Below, one piece after another: positions 51,410 through 60,163 of a stretch of 64,000 bases of DNA. The notes under the pieces are model-generated. The model searched no databases. It was not told where the DNA came from and worked only from the letters and a program-made list of their open reading frames with translations. The position numbers and the translations under genes were made by a program. The DNA is from Streptomyces sp. CGMCC 4.7035. GTDB lineage: Bacteria; Actinomycetota; Actinomycetes; Streptomycetales; Streptomycetaceae. Numbering within the stretch: position 1 is the stretch's first letter; each line of letters begins with the position of its first letter. The DNA is taken from NCBI RefSeq assembly GCF_031583065.1, contig NZ_CP134053.1, positions 1,922,001 through 1,986,000 of the forward strand, written 5' to 3'.

Positions 51410-52657
51410 ATGGAGCAGTACGAGCCCGACCGCCTCTCCCCGGCCCAAGTGGCCGCCATGCGGCGCAGCTTCCGCAACGGCAGGGCCTCCCTCACCCGCC
51501 GTTCGCTGTTGCGCGCCTCCGCGGGCGGCGCGCTCGCGCTGGGCGGCCTCGGGTCGCTCAGCGCCTGCGGGATCCCCGCGGCCGGCAAGACGCAGGGCGG
51601 CACGTCCGCCACGGACCACTCGGCCAAGGAGAAGGTCGTCAACTTCTCCAACTGGACCGAGTACATCGACGTCGACGACAGCGGGAAGCACCATCCGACG
51701 CTCGACGCTTTCCGCAAGCGGACCGGCATCACGGTCAAGTACACCGAGGACATCAACGACAACAACGAGTTCTTCGGCAAGATCAAGCCGCAGCTCGCCG
51801 CGGGCCAGGACACCGGCCGCGACATCATCGTCCTCACCGACTGGCTGGCCGCCCGGCTGATCCGCCTCGGATGGGCCCAGAAACTGGACCCGTCCAACCT
51901 GCCGCACGCCTACACCAACCTGTCGGCGCAGTTCCGCAACCCGGACTGGGACCCGGGCCGCGCCTACTCCTACCCCTGGCAGGGCATCTCGACCGTCATC
52001 GCCTACAACAAGAAGGCGCTCGACGGCATCGAGGTCAAGTCGGTCTCCGACCTGCTCGACAACCCCAAGCTCAAGGGCCGTGTCGGCTTTCTCTCCGAGA
52101 TGCGCGACAGCATCGGCATGACGCTGCTCGACATGGGCAAGGACCCGGCGAAGTTCACCGACGACGACTTCGACGCGGTGATCGCCCGCCTCCAGAAGGC
52201 CGTCGACAACGGCCAGATCCGCCGCTTCACCGGCAACGACTACACGTCCGACCTCACCAAGGGCGACTTCGCGGCCTGCATCGCCTGGGCAGGCGACGTC
52301 GTCCAGCTCAAGGCGGACAGCCCGGACATCGACTTCCTGATCCCCGACAGCGGGTACATGACGTCGACCGACAACATGCTGGTTCCCAACAAGGCGCGTC
52401 ACAAGACGAACGCCGAGCGGCTCATGGACTTCTACTACGAGCCCGAGCAGGCCGCCGCGCTCGCCGCCTACATCAACTACGTGACGCCCGTCGACGGCGT
52501 GAAACCCTACCTCGCGAAGATCGACGAGGACGCGGCCGACAACCCGTTGATCATTCCCGACAAGGCCATGGCCGCGAAGTCCCACGCCTTCCGCTCGCTG
52601 ACGCAGAAGGAAGAGACGGCCTACGAAGAGAAGTTCGCGAAGCTCACAGGGGCGTGA
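51410..52657 (+). CDS. potD: Spermidine/putrescine ABC substrate-binding lipoprotein
   Basis: The 415-residue PotD has a Tat-type N-terminus (TRRSLLRASAGGALALGG) with lipobox LSAC (Cys53). Mature motifs are VVNFSNWTEYIDVDDSG, YTEDINDNNEFFGKI, FRNPDWDPGRAYSYPWQG and GNDYTSDLTKGDFAACIAWA. It is a paralogue of the orphan PotD at 36096. It is preceded by AAAGGGCACC and followed at once by potA. Confidence 0.93.
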   Translation: MEQYEPDRLSPAQVAAMRRSFRNGRASLTRRSLLRASAGGALALGGLGSLSACGIPAAGKTQGGTSATDHSAKEKVVNFSNWTEYIDVDDSGKHHPTLDAFRKRTGITVKYTEDINDNNEFFGKIKPQLAAGQDTGRDIIVLTDWLAARLIRLGWAQKLDPSNLPHAYTNLSAQFRNPDWDPGRAYSYPWQGISTVIAYNKKALDGIEVKSVSDLLDNPKLKGRVGFLSEMRDSIGMTLLDMGKDPAKFTDDDFDAVIARLQKAVDNGQIRRFTGNDYTSDLTKGDFAACIAWAGDVVQLKADSPDIDFLIPDSGYMTSTDNMLVPNKARHKTNAERLMDFYYEPEQAAALAAYINYVTPVDGVKPYLAKIDEDAADNPLIIPDKAMAAKSHAFRSLTQKEETAYEEKFAKLTGA

Positions 52658-52662
52658 CGAAG

Positions 52663-53817
52663 ATGACGACAGACAACAGCGGCGATGTCCGCCTCTCCGG
52701 GATCAGCAAGACCTACGGCTCCTTCACCGCCGTGCACCCGCTCGACCTGACCGTGCCACAGGGCTCCTTCTTCGCCCTGCTCGGCGCCTCCGGCTGCGGC
52801 AAGACCACCACCCTGCGCATGATCGCCGGCCTGGAGGAACCTTCCTCCGGAACGGTCCGCCTCGGCGACCAGGAGGTGACGCACCTGCCCCCGTACAAAC
52901 GGCCGGTGAACACGGTCTTCCAGTCCTATGCCCTCTTCCCGCACCTCGACATCTTCGAGAACGTCGCCTTCGGCCTGCGCCGGCGCGGCATCAAGTCGGT
53001 GAAGAAACAGGTCGAGGAGATGCTCGACCTCGTGCAACTCGGTGAGCAGGCACGCAAGAAGCCGCACCAGCTCTCCGGCGGCCAGCAGCAGCGCGTCGCC
53101 GTGGCCCGCGCGCTGATCAACCACCCCAAGGTGCTCCTGCTCGACGAGCCCCTCGGCGCCCTCGACCTCAAGCTGCGCCGCCAGATGCAGCTGGAGCTCA
53201 AGCGCATCCAGACCGAGGTCGGCATCACCTTCATCCATGTCACGCACGACCAGGAGGAGGCCATGACCATGGCCGACACGGTCGCCGTGATGAACGCGGG
53301 CCGCGTCGAACAGCTCGGCTCGCCCGCCGACCTCTACGAGAACCCGCAGACCACGTTCGTCGCCAACTTCCTCGGCACCTCGAACCTGATCGAGGCCGAG
53401 GTCGACACCAGGAGCGGCGACGAGATCGTGCTGAAGGCGGGCGGCGGCAAGCTCCTGCTCCCCGAGGCGCGATGTTCCGCCCCGACGACGACCGGCGGCA
53501 AGGTGCTGGTCGGCGTGCGGCCGGAGAAAATATCCCTCACCCACGCCGACGACGCGGGCGAGATACCCGAGGGCCGCAACCGCATCACCGGAAAGATCGC
53601 CGACACCAGTTTCATCGGCGTCTCCACGCAGTACGTCATCGACAGCCCGGTCTGCCCCGAGTTCGAGGTCTACGTCCAGAACATCGACCGTGATTCCCGG
53701 CTGGTGCCCGGAGCCGACGTCGTCCTGCACTGGAACCCGGCCCACACCTTCGGCCTGGACGCGGCGCAGGACATCGACGCGGGCGTAGAGACGGTGGAAG
53801 AGGGGGCCGCCGCCTGA
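52663..53817 (+). CDS. potA: Spermidine/putrescine ABC transporter ATPase
   Basis: The 384-residue ATPase has Walker [11 protein letters not shown]-loop [13 protein letters not shown], signature [15 protein letters not shown], Walker [16 protein letters not shown] and H-loop [13 protein letters not shown]. The C-terminal TOBE domain ([12 protein letters not shown]) is usual for PotA. ATG 52663 was chosen; GTG 52654, overlapping the potD stop, is possible. The stop overlaps the potB ATG. Confidence 0.95.
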   Translation: MTTDNSGDVRLSGISKTYGSFTAVHPLDLTVPQGSFFALLGASGCGKTTTLRMIAGLEEPSSGTVRLGDQEVTHLPPYKRPVNTVFQSYALFPHLDIFENVAFGLRRRGIKSVKKQVEEMLDLVQLGEQARKKPHQLSGGQQQRVAVARALINHPKVLLLDEPLGALDLKLRRQMQLELKRIQTEVGITFIHVTHDQEEAMTMADTVAVMNAGRVEQLGSPADLYENPQTTFVANFLGTSNLIEAEVDTRSGDEIVLKAGGGKLLLPEARCSAPTTTGGKVLVGVRPEKISLTHADDAGEIPEGRNRITGKIADTSFIGVSTQYVIDSPVCPEFEVYVQNIDRDSRLVPGADVVLHWNPAHTFGLDAAQDIDAGVETVEEGAAA

Positions 53818-54746
53818 TGGCCACTGTCACCGAGGCGCCCCCACCCCTCGCGCCCACCGCCCCCGAGCAGAAGCCGCCCCGCAAGCGCGGCCGTCTCGTG
53901 CCGTACTGGCTGCTGCTGCCCGGCATCCTCTGGCTGATCGTCTTCTTCGCGCTGCCGATGATCTACCAGGCCTCCACCTCCGTGCAGACGGGTTCCCTGG
54001 AGCAGGGCTACAAGGTCACCTGGCACTTCGCGACCTACTGGGACGCGCTGTCCGAGTACTGGCCACAGTTCCTGCGCTCGGTCGCCTACGCGGCCGCCGC
54101 GACGCTCCTGTGCCTGGTCCTCGGCTACCCGCTGGCGTATCTGATCGCCTTCCGCGCGGGCCGCTGGCGCAACCTGATCATGATCCTGGTGATCGCACCG
54201 TTCTTCACCAGCTTCCTGATCCGCACGCTCGCCTGGAAGACGATCCTCTCCGACAGCGGCCCGGTCGTCAGCACCCTGAACACGCTGCACGTCCTGGACG
54301 TCACCAACTGGCTCGGCTGGACCGCCGGTGACCGCGTGCTGGCCACACCGCTCGCGGTGGTCTGCGGTCTGACGTACAACTTCCTGCCGTTCATGATCCT
54401 GCCCCTGTACACCTCCCTCGAACGCATCGACGGACGCCTCCACGAGGCGGCGGGCGATCTGTACGCCAAGCCGATCACGACCTTCCGGAAGGTCACCTTC
54501 CCGCTGTCGATGCCCGGCGTGGTCTCGGGCACGCTGCTGACCTTCATTCCGGCGGCCGGCGACTACGTGAACGCCGACCTGCTCGGCTCCACCGACACCC
54601 GCATGGTCGGCAACGTCATCCAGACGCAGTTCCTGCGGATTCTCGACTATCCGACGGCCGCGGCGCTCTCGTTCATCCTGATGGCCGCGATCCTCTTCAT
54701 GGTGACCGTCTACATCCGTAAGTCCGGGACGGAGGATCTGGTCTAA
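53817..54746 (+). CDS. potB: Spermidine/putrescine ABC transporter permease B
   Basis: The 309-residue permease has six predicted membrane helices after a Pro-rich cytoplasmic N-terminus (LLLPGILWLIVFFALPMIYQ onwards). The EAA loop is seen in EAAGDLYAKPITTFRKVTFP. It pairs with PotC to form the channel. ATGA-type overlap with potA and direct abutment with potC indicate one operon. Confidence 0.93.
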   Translation: MATVTEAPPPLAPTAPEQKPPRKRGRLVPYWLLLPGILWLIVFFALPMIYQASTSVQTGSLEQGYKVTWHFATYWDALSEYWPQFLRSVAYAAAATLLCLVLGYPLAYLIAFRAGRWRNLIMILVIAPFFTSFLIRTLAWKTILSDSGPVVSTLNTLHVLDVTNWLGWTAGDRVLATPLAVVCGLTYNFLPFMILPLYTSLERIDGRLHEAAGDLYAKPITTFRKVTFPLSMPGVVSGTLLTFIPAAGDYVNADLLGSTDTRMVGNVIQTQFLRILDYPTAAALSFILMAAILFMVTVYIRKSGTEDLV

Positions 54747-55547
54747 ATGCCCTTCGTCAACTGGCTCAAGCGCAATCTCGTCGTCATCGCGGGACTGCTG
54801 ACACTCGGATATCTCCTGCTGCCGAACGTCGTCGTCACGGTGTTCTCCTTCAACAAACCGAAGGGCCGCTTCAACTACGAATGGCAGCAGTTCTCGCTGG
54901 ACGCCTGGAAGGACCCGTGCGGCGTCGCCGACATGTGCGGCTCGCTGTCCATCAGCCTCCAGATCGCCGTGTGGGCGACCATCGGCGCCACGATCCTCGG
55001 CACGATGATCGCCTTCGCGCTGGTCCGCTACCGCTTCCGCGCACGCGGCGCCGTGAACTCGCTGATCTTCCTGCCCATGGCGATGCCCGAGGTCGTCATG
55101 GCGGCCTCGCTGCTCACCCTGTTCCTCAACATGGGCGCGCAGTTGGGCTTCTGGACGATCCTCATCGCCCACATCATGTTCTGCCTCAGCTTCGTCGTGA
55201 CCGCCGTCAAGGCGCGTGTCATGTCGATGGACCCGAGGCTGGAACAGGCCGCACAGGACCTCTACGCCGGCCCGTTCCAGACCTTCCTCCGGGTCACTCT
55301 GCCGATCGCGGCGCCCGGAATCGCCGCGGGCGCGCTGCTCGCCTTCGCGCTCTCTTTCGACGATTTCATCATCACCAATTTCAACGCGGGTTCGACCGTC
55401 ACGTTCCCCATGTTCGTCTGGGGTTCGGCACAGCGCGGAACACCCGTTCAGATCAATGTCATCGGCACGACGATGTTCATCGTCGCCGTACTGTTCGTCC
55501 TGGTCTCCATGGCCATCGGCAACCGCCGAAATCGCCAGAAGGCATAA
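54747..55547 (+). CDS. potC: Spermidine/putrescine ABC transporter permease C
   Basis: The 266-residue permease has six helices (VVIAGLLTLGYLLLPNVVVT, then IAVWATIGATILGTMIAFAL onwards) and the EAA-like loop EQAAQDLYAGPFQTFLRVTL. The motif LSFDDFIITNF is typical of PotC. It starts in the base after the potB stop codon. Confidence 0.93.
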   Translation: MPFVNWLKRNLVVIAGLLTLGYLLLPNVVVTVFSFNKPKGRFNYEWQQFSLDAWKDPCGVADMCGSLSISLQIAVWATIGATILGTMIAFALVRYRFRARGAVNSLIFLPMAMPEVVMAASLLTLFLNMGAQLGFWTILIAHIMFCLSFVVTAVKARVMSMDPRLEQAAQDLYAGPFQTFLRVTLPIAAPGIAAGALLAFALSFDDFIITNFNAGSTVTFPMFVWGSAQRGTPVQINVIGTTMFIVAVLFVLVSMAIGNRRNRQKA

Positions 55548-55584
55548 GCCGCTCGGCGTGATACACCTGTAGGGAGTTGAAATC

Positions 55585-57003
55585 ATGGCCCCTAGCGCCA
55601 TGACCCGTTGGACCAAGTCACTTTCTGAAGCACAGCCGGTCCCGTACTGGCTGGAAGACCCCGGCAAGCCCCACCCCGAGCCCGCCCTCACCGGCACCGA
55701 GACCTGCGACCTGCTGGTCGTCGGCGGCGGCTACAGCGGACTGTGGACCGCGCTCATCGCCAAGGAGCGCGACCCGCGGCGGGATGTGGTGCTGGTGGAG
55801 GGCCGCGAGGCGGGCTGGGCCGCCTCGGGCCGCAACGGCGGCTTCTGCGCCGCCTCCCTCACTCACGGTCTGGCCAACGGCCTCACCCGCTGGCCGGACG
55901 AGATCCACACACTCCAGGAGCTGGGCGCCCGCAACCTCGACGAGATCGAGAAGGCGGTCGCCCGCTACTCCCTGGACTGCGACTTCGAGCGCACCGGCGA
56001 GATCGACGTAGCGACCGAGGCGTACCAGGCGTGGGAACTGCGCGACTGGTACGAGGAGCTGGACCGCCGGGGCCTCGCCGAAGGCACCGAGTTCCTGGAC
56101 GCGGAGGCGGTACGGGAGCAGGTCGACTCACCGACCTTCCTCGCCGGCCTGTACGACCGCCGGGGCGTGGCCATGCTCAACCCCGCGAAGCTCGCCTGGG
56201 GCCTCAAGCGCGCCTGTCTCCAACTCGGGGTACGCGTGTACGAGCACACCCCCGCCCTGACGTTGAAGCCGTACGGCGCCGGCATGGCCGTACGCACCCC
56301 GTACGGCCAGGTCCGCGCCCGCAAGGTCGCGCTCGGCACGAACATCTTCCCGAACCTGCTGCGGCGCGTCCGCTCGTACACCGTCCCGGTCTACGACTAC
56401 GCGCTGATGACCGAGCCGCTGACCGCCGACCAGCTTGCCTCCATCGGCTGGAAGAACCGCCAGGGCCTCGGGGACTCGGCCAACCAGTTCCACTACTTCC
56501 GGCTCTCGGCCGACAACCGGATCCTGTGGGGCGGCTACGACGCGATCCACCACTACGGCGGCCGGGTGCGGTCCGAGTACGACGACCGCCCGGAGACGTA
56601 CGCCAAGCTCGCCGGGCACTTCTTCACCTGCTTCCCGCAGCTGGAGGGCATCCGCTTCACGCACGCGTGGGGCGGCGCGATCGACACCTGCTCGCGCTTC
56701 TCGGCGTTCTTCGGCACGGCGCACCAGGGCAAGGTGGCCTACGCGGCCGGCTTCACGGGCCTCGGCGTCGGGGCGACCCGCTTCGGCGCGGACGTGATGC
56801 TCGACCTGCTGGCGGGGGAGCGCACGGAGCGGACCGAGCTGGGGATGGTCCGCAAGAAGCCGCTGCCGTTCCCGCCGGAGCCCTTCGCCTGGACGGGCAT
56901 CGCGCTCACCAAGTGGTCGCTGGCACGGGCCGACGCGCAGGGCGGTCGGCGCAACCTCTGGCTGAAGACGATGGACAGGCTGGGGCTGGGGTTCGACAGC
57001 TAG
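55585..57003 (+). CDS. FAD-dependent amine oxidoreductase, PuuB-like
   Basis: The 472-residue DAO-family flavoprotein begins its Rossmann fold with LLVVGGGYSGLWTALIAKER. RDVVLVEGREAGWAASGRNG and AAGFTGLGVGATRFGADVML are seen at the start and end of the FAD domain. In enteric bacteria the closest context homologue, PuuB, oxidises gamma-glutamylputrescine. Here the potABCD genes directly upstream support an amine substrate. No glutamylation gene (puuA-like) is visible in the window. GGGAG precedes the ATG. A hairpin follows at 57040. Confidence 0.85.
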   Translation: MAPSAMTRWTKSLSEAQPVPYWLEDPGKPHPEPALTGTETCDLLVVGGGYSGLWTALIAKERDPRRDVVLVEGREAGWAASGRNGGFCAASLTHGLANGLTRWPDEIHTLQELGARNLDEIEKAVARYSLDCDFERTGEIDVATEAYQAWELRDWYEELDRRGLAEGTEFLDAEAVREQVDSPTFLAGLYDRRGVAMLNPAKLAWGLKRACLQLGVRVYEHTPALTLKPYGAGMAVRTPYGQVRARKVALGTNIFPNLLRRVRSYTVPVYDYALMTEPLTADQLASIGWKNRQGLGDSANQFHYFRLSADNRILWGGYDAIHHYGGRVRSEYDDRPETYAKLAGHFFTCFPQLEGIRFTHAWGGAIDTCSRFSAFFGTAHQGKVAYAAGFTGLGVGATRFGADVMLDLLAGERTERTELGMVRKKPLPFPPEPFAWTGIALTKWSLARADAQGGRRNLWLKTMDRLGLGFDS

Positions 57004-57039
57004 CCACAGCTAGCCACGCGGGGCCTGCAAGGGGCTCGA

Positions 57040-57070
57040 AGGGACCTGCCGAGGCTCTCGGCGGGTCCCT
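57040..57070 (+). terminator. Terminator after the oxidoreductase gene
   Basis: AGGGACCTGCCGA pairs with TCGGCGGGTCCCT (13 bp, one G-U) around loop GGCTC, 37 bases after the stop. Confidence 0.8.
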
Positions 57071-57157
57071 TGCGGATTCTGGCGGTCCCGGGCCCATCGC
57101 GGTTGTGGCGGCGCCGGGCCCTTGCGGGTTCTGGCGGTCCCGGGCCCTTCGCGGGTC
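57069..57157. repeat. Imperfect tandem repeat, 52-bp period
   Basis: A unit starting CTTGCGG(A/G)TTCTGGCGG occurs at 57069 and again at 57121, with a related GTGGCGGCGCCGGGCCC between. It lies between the oxidoreductase terminator and the chitinase promoter. Confidence 0.7.
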
Positions 57158-57178
57158 CTCGCAGGCCGGGCGGTGGTC

Positions 57179-57207
57179 TTGACAACTGGATTGGTCTGGA
57201 CCAAATT
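57179..57207 (+). promoter_or_regulatory. Chitinase promoter with DasR-type operator (dre)
   Basis: TTGACA (57179-57184) and CAAATT (57202-57207) are separated by 17 bases. Between them lies ATTGGTCTGGACCAAA (57190-57205), a near-perfect palindrome close to the DasR consensus remembered as ACTGGTCTAGACCACT. DasR represses chitin and GlcNAc genes and is released by GlcN-6-phosphate, so this gene should respond to chitin breakdown products. Confidence 0.85.
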
Positions 57208-57250
57208 GGGCGCGCTCCACCCTCCAACTCCCCCATGCCCGGAGGCACTT

Positions 57251-59065
57251 GTGGATCGCACCAGACCTCATGCCCGGCGCCGCCGCCTTCTGGCCATGTG
57301 TACGGCCGCGGCGCTGGCCGTACCCGGCCTGACCGTGCTCTCGTCGGCCGCCGTCGCTGCCGACGCGGACCTCGCCCGCAACGGCGGTTTCGAGTCCGGC
57401 CTCGACGGCTGGACCTGCACCGCGGGAACGGCGGTCAACTCACCGGTACACAGCGGGAGTTCCGCGCTCCAGGCGACGCCGGCCGGCAGTGACAACGCCC
57501 AGTGCACCCAAACGATCACGGTCAAACCGGACTCCCAGTACACGCTCAGCGGCTATGTCCGCGGCTCGTACGTCTACCTCGGCGCGAGCGGCACCGGCAC
57601 CACGGACGTCTCCACCTGGACTCAGTCCGCGACGGACTGGCAGCAGCTCGGCACGACCTTCCGCACCGGTGCGTCCACGACCAAGGTCACGATCTACTTG
57701 CACGGCTGGTACGGCACCGGCGCGTACTACGCCGACGACATCTCGCTCGTCGGCCCGGGCGTGGCAGCGGGTCAGCCGCCCAGCGCGCCGACCGGCCTGA
57801 AGGCCGGCACGGTCACGTCTTCCTCCGTCGCCCTGTCCTGGTCGGCGGTGACGGGTGCGACGAGCTATTCCGTCTACCGGGACGGGATGAAGGTCCAGAC
57901 AGCGACCGGTACTTCGGCCACGGTCACCGGCCTGTCGCCGTCGACCGCGTACGGCTTCCAGGTCACGGCGGTGAACGACGCGGGCGAGTCCGCGAAGTCG
58001 GCGAGCGTGACCGCGACCACCTCGGCCGGACCGGGCGGAGGCTCCACGGACCTCCCGGCCCACGCCCTCGTCGGCTACCTCCACGCGAGCTTCGCGAACG
58101 GCTCCGGCTACACGCGCCTGGCCGACGTCCCCGACAGCTGGGACGTCATCGACCTGGCCTTCGGCGAACCGACGTCGGTCACGTCGGGCGACATCCGCTT
58201 CACCCGCTGCCCGGTCACCGAGTGCCCGAACGTGGAGAGCGACGCCGACTTCAAGGCGGCGATCAAGGCCAAGCAGGCGGCCGGTAAGAAGGTGCTGATC
58301 TCGATCGGCGGCCAGAACGGCCAGGTGCAGCTGACGACCACGGCGGCCCGCGACACCTTCGTCTCCTCGGTCTCGAAGATCATTGACACCTACGGCCTGG
58401 ACGGCCTGGACATCGACTTCGAGGGCCACTCCCTGTCCCTGGACGCGAACGACACGGACTTCAAGAACCCGACCACCCCGGTGATCGTCAACCTGATCTC
58501 CGCCCTGAAGACCCTCAAGGCCAAGTACGGCTCCAAGTTCGTCCTGACCATGGCCCCCGAGACGTTCTTCGTCCAACTCGGGTACCAGTACTACGGCCCG
58601 GGCAAGTGGGGCGGCCAGGACCCGCGTGCGGGGGCCTACCTCCCGGTGATCCATGCCCTGCGCGACGACCTGACCCTCCTCCACGTCCAGGACTACAACT
58701 CGGGCTCGATCATGGGCCTCGACAACCAGTACCACTCCATGGGCGGCGCCGACTTCCACATCGCCATGACCGACATGCTGCTCACCGGCTTCCCGGTGGC
58801 GGGCGACGCGAACAACGTCTTCCCGCCGCTGCGCCCCGACCAGGTGGCGATCGGCATGCCGGCGTCGATCAACGCGGGCAACGGCTACGTCTCCCCGTCG
58901 GAGGTCACCAAGACCCTGGACTGCCTGACGAAGAAAACGAACTGCGGCTCGTACGCGACCCACGGCACCTGGCCGGCCCTGCGCGGCCTGATGACGTGGT
59001 CGATCAACTGGGACCGGTTCGGGAGCTGGGAGTTCCAGAAGACGTTCGACGGCTTCTTCGGCTGA
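57251..59065 (+). CDS. Secreted GH18 chitinase with CBM and FN3 domains
   Basis: The 604-residue enzyme has a signal peptide (RRRRLLAMCTAAALAVPGLT to SSAAVAAD). A beta-sandwich carbohydrate-binding module spans residues ~37-170 (LARNGGFESGLDGWTCTAGT). One fibronectin type III domain spans ~177-262 (APTGLKAGTVTSSSVALSWS). The GH18 barrel spans ~268-604. The catalytic motif YGLDGLDIDFEG has acid Glu391. GTG 57251 follows GGAGG with a 5-base gap. Layout matches streptomycete ChiC/ChiD-type chitinases. The dre site in its promoter supports induction by chitin degradation. Confidence 0.95.
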   Translation: MDRTRPHARRRRLLAMCTAAALAVPGLTVLSSAAVAADADLARNGGFESGLDGWTCTAGTAVNSPVHSGSSALQATPAGSDNAQCTQTITVKPDSQYTLSGYVRGSYVYLGASGTGTTDVSTWTQSATDWQQLGTTFRTGASTTKVTIYLHGWYGTGAYYADDISLVGPGVAAGQPPSAPTGLKAGTVTSSSVALSWSAVTGATSYSVYRDGMKVQTATGTSATVTGLSPSTAYGFQVTAVNDAGESAKSASVTATTSAGPGGGSTDLPAHALVGYLHASFANGSGYTRLADVPDSWDVIDLAFGEPTSVTSGDIRFTRCPVTECPNVESDADFKAAIKAKQAAGKKVLISIGGQNGQVQLTTTAARDTFVSSVSKIIDTYGLDGLDIDFEGHSLSLDANDTDFKNPTTPVIVNLISALKTLKAKYGSKFVLTMAPETFFVQLGYQYYGPGKWGGQDPRAGAYLPVIHALRDDLTLLHVQDYNSGSIMGLDNQYHSMGGADFHIAMTDMLLTGFPVAGDANNVFPPLRPDQVAIGMPASINAGNGYVSPSEVTKTLDCLTKKTNCGSYATHGTWPALRGLMTWSINWDRFGSWEFQKTFDGFFG

Positions 59066-59726
59066 GGAACGCGGCGAGGCCGATCAGCAGCACGCCACAC
59101 AGACACCAACTGGCCAGCACGTCGAGGGCCCAGTGGTAGCCGTGGCGGACCAGCCCGAGGCCGACGCCGAGGTTCAGCCCCAGGCAGGCGAGGAGGAGTC
59201 CGCGCCGAGCAGGCGGCGTGCGCAGCCAGGGCCACAGGATCAGGGTCGCCGCTCCGTAGGCGATCGCGGCCGTGGCTGTATGCCCCGAGGGGAAGTAACC
59301 CGTGCCCGGGCCCATGACCGGTGGGCCCGGCCGGGCTATCAGTTCCTTGAGCGGCACGATGACCGCCGGGACGACCGCCATGAGGACGGCCGCGGCGACG
59401 GAGGGCAGCCACCACCGGTGGGTACGGGCGGCACGCGCACGCCGGCCGACGTAGAACAGGACCGCCACCAGCACCGGCACGGCGACCACGATGTTCCCGA
59501 GATCGGCGAGGAGCCCGGAGACCCGGTCCGGGTGGACCACGCCCCCGCTCAGCCGCTCGTCGGCACGGGCGAGCGGACCGTGGACGGCGACCTGCCAGGT
59601 GATCAGCAGGAAGGTGCAGAGGAGGGCCGCGGAGGTCAGAAGGCAGGTCGGCCGCCCGGGAGCCAGGGGCTTTCCACCGTGCGGGGCAGGCGGATGCTTG
59701 GGGTCCGGGTCTCGGGAGGTCGACAC
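59004..59726 (-). CDS. PAP2-family membrane phosphatase
   Basis: The 240-residue protein has about six membrane helices. Phosphatase motifs are KELIARPGPP (KX6RP type), YFPSGHTATAA (PSGH) and GLVRHGYHWALDVLAS (SRxxxxxHxxxD type). It would dephosphorylate a lipid phosphate such as undecaprenyl pyrophosphate or phosphatidate. GTG 59726 is the most plausible start. Its 3' end overlaps the convergent chitinase gene by 62 bases. Confidence 0.88.
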   Translation of the reverse strand: MSTSRDPDPKHPPAPHGGKPLAPGRPTCLLTSAALLCTFLLITWQVAVHGPLARADERLSGGVVHPDRVSGLLADLGNIVVAVPVLVAVLFYVGRRARAARTHRWWLPSVAAAVLMAVVPAVIVPLKELIARPGPPVMGPGTGYFPSGHTATAAIAYGAATLILWPWLRTPPARRGLLLACLGLNLGVGLGLVRHGYHWALDVLASWCLCGVLLIGLAAFLSRRSRRTSSGTPSSRTGPS

Positions 59727-60163
59727 GGTGCACAGCTTGTCAGGGCTGGTCGGCCGGGAGTCCCGCGGGTCCCGGTCCTCCCCGCACGGCGACAACAACC
59801 GCGGGGCTGGGATGATCGGCGCGTGACTGGCGAATCGGTTCGGCCCGGCCGCATGTGTGGGTGGAGCATCACGCACTGGACCCGGATGAGGTGTACCGGG
59901 TGGCCCTGAGGACGCGGCCGATGGGGACGTTCGCACGGGTCGCCGCGGACAGCGAAAATCCGACCACGATGCCGGGGAAGCCCTCAGCCGACTTGGTCGG
60001 TATCCATCACGTCCATCACGCCGTCTCGCACCTCTCACCACCACGCATGATTTGGTGCCTGGGGCCGAGATTGGCGTCGGGCGCACCCGCGTGATCCACT
60101 TCGCCCTGTCATGAACAGGCGGCCTCTGGGGAGGGGCCGCGCAGAAGGGGGGAGAGCGCGTCC
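59727..60163. other. Intergenic region with a weak short open frame
   Basis: No supported gene. A frame from GTG 59855 to 60094 (WVEHHALDPDEVYRVALRTR at its start) has partly coding-like composition but no recognised domain. It could be a relic or a real small protein. GGGGGGAGAG near the end is the ribosome-binding site of the M48 gene. Confidence 0.35.
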
